Shown here piece after piece: positions 37,219-42,163 of a stretch of DNA of 42,163 nucleotides. Each line of letters starts with the position of its first letter. Within the stretch, counting starts at the first letter, position 1. The position numbers were made by a program, and so were the translations under genes. Source of the DNA: an uncultured Bacillota bacterium (GTDB lineage: Bacteria; Bacillota; Clostridia; Christensenellales; UBA1242); the NCBI GenBank assembly GCA_947053645.1, contig CAMRTM010000008.1, forward strand, positions 1 through 42,163, given 5' to 3'. The notes beneath the pieces are model-generated. The model saw nothing but the letters and a program-made list of their open reading frames with translations. It searched no databases and was not told the origin of the DNA.

Positions 37219-39369
37219 ATGGAAATAGTAAATCAATTAGCAGAGGAATTTGGGCTTAAACTCGAATACTCACAAAATATAATTAATCTTATAGACGAAG
37301 GGTGTACAATTCCTTTTATTGCGCGTTATAGAAAGGAAATGCATGGCACATGTGATGACCAAACACTTCGCGAATTTAGCGATAGACTTAAATATTTACG
37401 CAACTTGACAGCGGAAAAAGAAAAGGTGCAAAAGGCAATAACAGAGCAAGGAAAATGGACTGAAGAAATTGCCACAGCGCTTTCAAATGCGCGCACAATG
37501 ACAGAGGTGGAAGATATCTATCGTCCATATAAGCCAAAGCGTAAAACCCGTGCATCAGTTGCTATTGCCAAAGGTTTAGAGCCACTTGCTGATATCTTGC
37601 AAGCGCAATCTAAAGCCTTTAAAATTAAAGAAGAGGCAGAAAAATATTTAACTGAAGAGGTTAAAACTATTGATGATGCAATCGCAGGAGCCAAAGATAT
37701 TGTGGCGGAAAGAATAAGTGATGATGCAGAACTAAGAAAATCTCTACGAGAATTGATAGCTGAAAAAGCGACTATTTCCTGCGAACTTGTGGAAAATGAG
37801 GGTAGTGCCACTTATGAAACCTACGCTGGCTTCAAGCAAGAGGTTAAGGCGATTCCAAGCCATAGAATCCTTGCAATAAACCGTGGTGAGAATGAAAAAT
37901 GTCTTAAGGTTAGTATCAATATTGAAGAAGAAAAGTGTATAAACCTTATCAATAAATCTTTCAAGAAAAATAATGAAGATACGGATGCCCTAATGACAGA
38001 AACTATTACAGATAGTTTTGAAAGACTGTTGTTTCCATCTCTCGAGCGTGAATGTAGAAGCAATTTGACTGATAGAGCAAATGAGCAAGCGATTAAGATG
38101 TTTGAAGTAAATTTAAAACCACTACTTATGGAATCTCCGCTTAAAAATAATATTATTTTAGGGCTCGACCCAGCATATAGAACAGGTTGTAAGATAGCGG
38201 TCATTGATAAGAATGGGGATGTGCTTGCCACTACGGTTATTTATCCAACACCACCTCAGTCTAAGACAGAGGAGTCTATTGAAAAATTAAAAACCTTGAT
38301 TGAAAGATACAATGTAGATATAGTTTCAATCGGAAATGGAACGGCATCAAAAGAGGCGGAAATTTTTGTGGCGGAACTCATTAAACGGGTGTCCCGACCA
38401 GTAAGTTATGCGGTGGTAAGTGAGGCTGGAGCATCAGTATACAGTGCATCGAAATTGGGTGCTGAAGAATTTCCAGATTATGATGTATCGCTAAGAAGTG
38501 CGGTATCAATTGCAAGGCGTCTTCAAGACCCGCTTGCGGAACTTATAAAAATAGATGTTAAATCTATCGGAGTAGGTCAGTATCAGCATGATATGCCACA
38601 GAATAGACTTACAGAGGTACTTACAGGTGTGGTAGAGGATTGTGTAAACTCGGTTGGAGTTGATATTAATACCGCATCGCCAAGCCTACTTTCCTATGTG
38701 TCAGGACTTAACATGTCGATCGCAAAAAATATTGTTTCCTATCGTGCAAAAAATAAGGGAATTAAGAATAGAGCGCAGCTTTTATCAGTGTCAAAACTTG
38801 GGCCAAAAGCCTATGAACAGTGTGCTGGCTTCCTCCGTGTTGTAGGCGGTGAGGAAATCCTAGATAATACAGCAGTGCACCCAGAAAGTTATGAATCGGC
38901 AAGAAAACTACTTGGGTTATTTAATCTTACAGAAGAGGATATTAAAAATAACAACCTTGCACTACTTCCAAGTCTTGTTCAAAACATGGGTGATGAAAAG
39001 GTTGCGAAAGAGTGTGGTGTTGGTGTGCCAACCCTTAATGATATAGTAAATGAACTGTTAAAACCTGGTCGAGATATTCGTGAAAGTATGCCAAAACCAA
39101 TTCTTAGAAGTGACATTCTTTCTATGGAAGATCTTAAAGAAGGAATGGTACTCAGTGGAACGGTAAGAAATGTTATTGACTTTGGGGCTTTTGTAGATAT
39201 TGGTGTACACCAAGATGGACTTGTTCACATATCGCAGATTTCAGATTCCTTTATTCGCCATCCGTCAGAAGCGCTTAAAGTAGGTCAGCATGTAGATGTA
39301 AAAGTGCTTTCTGTGGACCCAGTTAAGAAAAGAATTTCACTTACAATGAAAGGGATTGAAAAAGAATAA
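37219..39369 (+). CDS. tex: Tex-family S1 RNA-binding transcription accessory protein
   Basis: IPFIARYRKEMHG..DDQTLREFSDRL; LGLDPAYRTGCKIAVID; SIGNGTASKEAE; VGVDINTASPSLLSYVSGLN; C-terminal S1 domain. Confidence 0.95.
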   Translation: MEIVNQLAEEFGLKLEYSQNIINLIDEGCTIPFIARYRKEMHGTCDDQTLREFSDRLKYLRNLTAEKEKVQKAITEQGKWTEEIATALSNARTMTEVEDIYRPYKPKRKTRASVAIAKGLEPLADILQAQSKAFKIKEEAEKYLTEEVKTIDDAIAGAKDIVAERISDDAELRKSLRELIAEKATISCELVENEGSATYETYAGFKQEVKAIPSHRILAINRGENEKCLKVSINIEEEKCINLINKSFKKNNEDTDALMTETITDSFERLLFPSLERECRSNLTDRANEQAIKMFEVNLKPLLMESPLKNNIILGLDPAYRTGCKIAVIDKNGDVLATTVIYPTPPQSKTEESIEKLKTLIERYNVDIVSIGNGTASKEAEIFVAELIKRVSRPVSYAVVSEAGASVYSASKLGAEEFPDYDVSLRSAVSIARRLQDPLAELIKIDVKSIGVGQYQHDMPQNRLTEVLTGVVEDCVNSVGVDINTASPSLLSYVSGLNMSIAKNIVSYRAKNKGIKNRAQLLSVSKLGPKAYEQCAGFLRVVGGEEILDNTAVHPESYESARKLLGLFNLTEEDIKNNNLALLPSLVQNMGDEKVAKECGVGVPTLNDIVNELLKPGRDIRESMPKPILRSDILSMEDLKEGMVLSGTVRNVIDFGAFVDIGVHQDGLVHISQISDSFIRHPSEALKVGQHVDVKVLSVDPVKKRISLTMKGIEKE

Positions 39370-39373
39370 ATAT

Positions 39374-39421
39374 TGCATACTACTACAACAATCTGGTGGT
39401 TGTCTATGCATACTAGTACAA
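39374..39421 (+). promoter_or_regulatory. Paired 15-bp direct repeats upstream of mcsA-mcsB-clpC
   Basis: TGCATACTACTACAA (39374-39388) and TGCATACTAGTACAA (39407-39421), 14/15 identical, 33 bp apart. Confidence 0.6.
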
Positions 39422-39447
39422 TATATTGATTTACGGAGGTAAAACTA

Positions 39448-39618
39448 TTGACAAAAAAATGTCCATATTGTGGTACGACTTATGAAGAAATAATACAAAC
39501 TGGATTTGTAGGATGCGAGCATTGCTACAATACTATTCCGCTTCTTCAAGAAACTCTTAAAGGGCTATATGGACAGAAGAAACATAAAGGGCGAGGTAAA
39601 TATGGAAGTATTCGATAA
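39448..39618 (+). CDS. mcsA: McsA-like zinc-finger protein (short), TTG start; not in the ORF track
   Basis: MTKKCPYCGTTYEEIIQTGFVGCEHCYNTIPLLQETLKGLYGQKKHKGRGKYGSIR; SD acggaggt; overlaps mcsB. Confidence 0.75.
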   Translation: MTKKCPYCGTTYEEIIQTGFVGCEHCYNTIPLLQETLKGLYGQKKHKGRGKYGSIR

Positions 39619-40606
39619 TATAGCAATTTCTTCTCGGATTAGGCTTGCCCGAAATGTTTCAGGACTTAAGTTCTTCACTAAACTTGATAGCGAAGGGGCG
39701 AAATTCATTACTGAAAGCGTCAAAGGCGTGCTTGAAAAATTTGATTTATTTAATTTTTTAACACTTAAAAATCTTTCGTTAAATGAGTGCAATGCACTTT
39801 TTGAACAACACCTTATAAGTCGAGAACTTATTGAAAATAAAGATATATCTTCTGTTGCAATAAGTGAGGATGAGAAGGTAATTGTCATGCTTAATGAAGA
39901 GGATCATATTCGTGAGCAGTGTATAGAAAGTGGTTTTAATCTTTTGAAACCTTTTAGAAGGCTAAAAAAAATTGATGAAGAAATACTTAGAGATATTGAT
40001 GTAGCATATGATGAAAAACTAGGTTTTATAACTGCCAGCCCTTCCAATTTGGGAAGTGGCATGCGAGCAAGCGTAATGCTCTTTTTGCCAGCCCTTGAAC
40101 GAGCGGGAAAAATTAATGACCTATTTGATAGAGCGGGTAGGAATGGACTAACCATTCGTGGAATATATGGCGAGGGAAGTGGTGTTCAAGGAAGTTTTTA
40201 TCAAATTTCTAATCAAGCCTCATTAGGTAAAAGCGAAGAAGAAATTATTGATAATGTAAGTGAAATTATCTATGAAATATGCAATGAAGAAAAAGAAATG
40301 CGTGACTACTATATGTTGAATGAGAGGACGCAAATTCATGATGAAGTGCTTAGGGCATATGGTATACTTACAAATTGTTATACTCTTGAAGAGGAAGAGA
40401 TGATGAAACTTCTTTCACTAGTAAAGTTTGGAGATAGTCTTGGATTTTTGCATATAATTGATACTGATAAATTCCAAAAATTATATTATGAGGGTGGAGA
40501 GGCAAATTTAAAAGAAATATTTGATTTTTCCGAAACAAAAAAGGAAAATATAGTAAGAAGTGAGTATATATCTAAAAAGATAAAAACACTTGTAAAACGG
40601 AGGTAA
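39602..40606 (+). CDS. mcsB: Protein-arginine kinase McsB
   Basis: ISSRIRLARNVSGLKF; VMLNEEDHIREQCIESGF; LGFITASPSNLGSGMRASVMLFLPAL; IRGIYGEGSGVQGSFYQISNQASLG. Confidence 0.93.
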   Translation: MEVFDNIAISSRIRLARNVSGLKFFTKLDSEGAKFITESVKGVLEKFDLFNFLTLKNLSLNECNALFEQHLISRELIENKDISSVAISEDEKVIVMLNEEDHIREQCIESGFNLLKPFRRLKKIDEEILRDIDVAYDEKLGFITASPSNLGSGMRASVMLFLPALERAGKINDLFDRAGRNGLTIRGIYGEGSGVQGSFYQISNQASLGKSEEEIIDNVSEIIYEICNEEKEMRDYYMLNERTQIHDEVLRAYGILTNCYTLEEEEMMKLLSLVKFGDSLGFLHIIDTDKFQKLYYEGGEANLKEIFDFSETKKENIVRSEYISKKIKTLVKRR

Positions 40607-40608
40607 GA

Positions 40609-42163
40609 ATGAATTATCAAGGTGGCTCATTTTCCGATAGTATTGAAAAGGTAATAAAAAATGCAAGTAAGTTTGCCCTCAGGTTTGGAAGTAACCTAGT
40701 GGGTAGCGAGCATATTTTGTATGGGCTTGTAAGCGTGAGAGATTGCCTTGCTTCTAAATTTTTGGCGGAAGCGGGTGTAACCGAGCCTGCACTGTTCGAG
40801 TTTTTTGAAGAAAACGCTCCTGAAGATAATCTTTTTGGAATGGAGGTAGAACTTACTCCAAGGACAAAAGATCTATTTCGTATGGCACAGCAAATTGCTC
40901 TTCAAATGAATCATTCATTTTTAGGTGCTGAACATCTCTTGCTTGCATTACTAAATAGTGTAGGCAGTGTAGCGTACAAGATATTGGTGGGACAGTTTGG
41001 TGTAGATGTAGAGGAAATGAAGGGAAAGATTATTAAGGCCCTTAATGCAAGTAGACCAGAGAAAGAGGAGGGAAATAAACAAACAGGCAGTACTCTCCCT
41101 GAGAAACTTCTTGAAATGGGAACAGATATCACTCTTAAGGCACGCGAGCATAAACTTGACCCAGTCATCGGGCGTGAGGAGGAGATAGAACGCGTAGTCG
41201 AGATACTTTGTCGTAAAACTAAGAATAACCCTGTGCTTATAGGCGAGGCAGGTGTTGGTAAAACAGCAGTGGTCGAAGGGCTTGCACAGGCAATAGTAAG
41301 CGGTAATGTACCTGAGATACTTAAAGATAAAGTCATCTACTCACTTGAAATAGGTGGACTTATGGCAGGCACAAAATATCGTGGGGCAATGGAAGAAAAA
41401 TTAAAGGACGCCATTGAAACAATAATTTCAAGTCAAAATATCATTGTGTTTATAGATGAGATTCACACTCTTGCGCAAGCAGGCAGCGAAAAAGGGGAAA
41501 CTTCACCAGCGGATATGTTAAAGCCATATCTTGCAAGAGGAGAACTTCAAACCATAGGTGCAACAACCACTGATGAGTATAGAAAGTTTATAGAAAAAGA
41601 TAAGGCGCTTGAACGAAGATTTCAGCCAATACTTGTAAATCCACCTTCAGTGGAGCAAACCATACAAATTCTAAAGGGGTTGCGTGACGCATATGAGGCA
41701 TTCCATAAAATCACAATCACGGATGAGGCAATAGAGGCGGCGGCAAACCTATCAGATAGATATATCATGGATAGAAGTTTGCCAGATAAGGCTATTGACC
41801 TTATAGACGAGGCAAGCAGTAAAGCCAAGGTGAATTATACAGTAAAGCCACAAGCAATACGAGAAATTGAAGATAAGATAAAAGCGCTTTCTGCAAGTAG
41901 GGATGAGGCGTCACTTCAACGCAATTATGAGAAGGCGGCGAAACTTCAGTCTTCTATCATAAACCTTGAAAATGAACTTAAGAAGAAGAGTGATAAACTA
42001 AATATAAAAAAGGAAGCAATCAAAGCGATAGGGGCAAATGAAATTGCTGAAGTTGTTGCAAAATGGACGGGAATCCCTGTTACAAGGATTACAGAAAGTG
42101 AGAAACAAAAACTCATTCATTTAGAGGAGATTCTTCATAAGCGTGTTGTTGGTCAAAATAAAG
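40609..42163 (+). CDS. clpC: ClpC-type AAA+ ATPase, 5' part; runs off the window and is missing from the ORF track
   Basis: Translated from ATG 40609: [40 protein letters not shown]...; Walker [58 protein letters not shown]. Confidence 0.95.
   Translation, partial: MNYQGGSFSDSIEKVIKNASKFALRFGSNLVGSEHILYGLVSVRDCLASKFLAEAGVTEPALFEFFEENAPEDNLFGMEVELTPRTKDLFRMAQQIALQMNHSFLGAEHLLLALLNSVGSVAYKILVGQFGVDVEEMKGKIIKALNASRPEKEEGNKQTGSTLPEKLLEMGTDITLKAREHKLDPVIGREEEIERVVEILCRKTKNNPVLIGEAGVGKTAVVEGLAQAIVSGNVPEILKDKVIYSLEIGGLMAGTKYRGAMEEKLKDAIETIISSQNIIVFIDEIHTLAQAGSEKGETSPADMLKPYLARGELQTIGATTTDEYRKFIEKDKALERRFQPILVNPPSVEQTIQILKGLRDAYEAFHKITITDEAIEAAANLSDRYIMDRSLPDKAIDLIDEASSKAKVNYTVKPQAIREIEDKIKALSASRDEASLQRNYEKAAKLQSSIINLENELKKKSDKLNIKKEAIKAIGANEIAEVVAKWTGIPVTRITESEKQKLIHLEEILHKRVVGQNK

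Overview
AT-rich (Firmicutes/Clostridia-like) window with three parts. (1) ~1-13.4 kb: accessory, phage/conjugative-element-like DNA: a sigma-region-4-like regulator, a small tail-fibre-like operon, a 2013-aa RHS/YD-repeat protein with a small membrane protein behind it (candidate immunity protein), and PcfJ/PcfK-like genes, PcfJ being frameshifted. (2) ~13.48-22.4 kb: a compact island that starts at a truncated tRNA 3' half and reaches an intact tRNA-Arg(CCU). It carries a complete retron (PRTase-like/winged-helix effector, then msr-msd ncRNA with matching a1/a2 repeats, then a reverse transcriptase with NAxxH, YADD and VTG motifs), an iteron-like inverted array, a Rep-like ORF with a structured leader, an excisionase-like protein, a tyrosine integrase with an apparent inserted HTH, a membrane protein and a TIR-domain protein. 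(3) ~22.5-42.2 kb: mostly chromosomal: giant repeat-domain surface protein, rplM-rpsI, a degenerate intergenic repeat field, small XRE regulators, an interrupted SLOG-like gene, trxB, dinB, tex and mcsA-mcsB-clpC (clpC runs off the window). Most interesting items: the retron with its apparently leaderless effector gene, and an exactly 10-bp-periodic ATTAGCNNNN repeat found in front of both the tail-like operon and the RHS gene. All family calls come from reading motifs; no database search was run.
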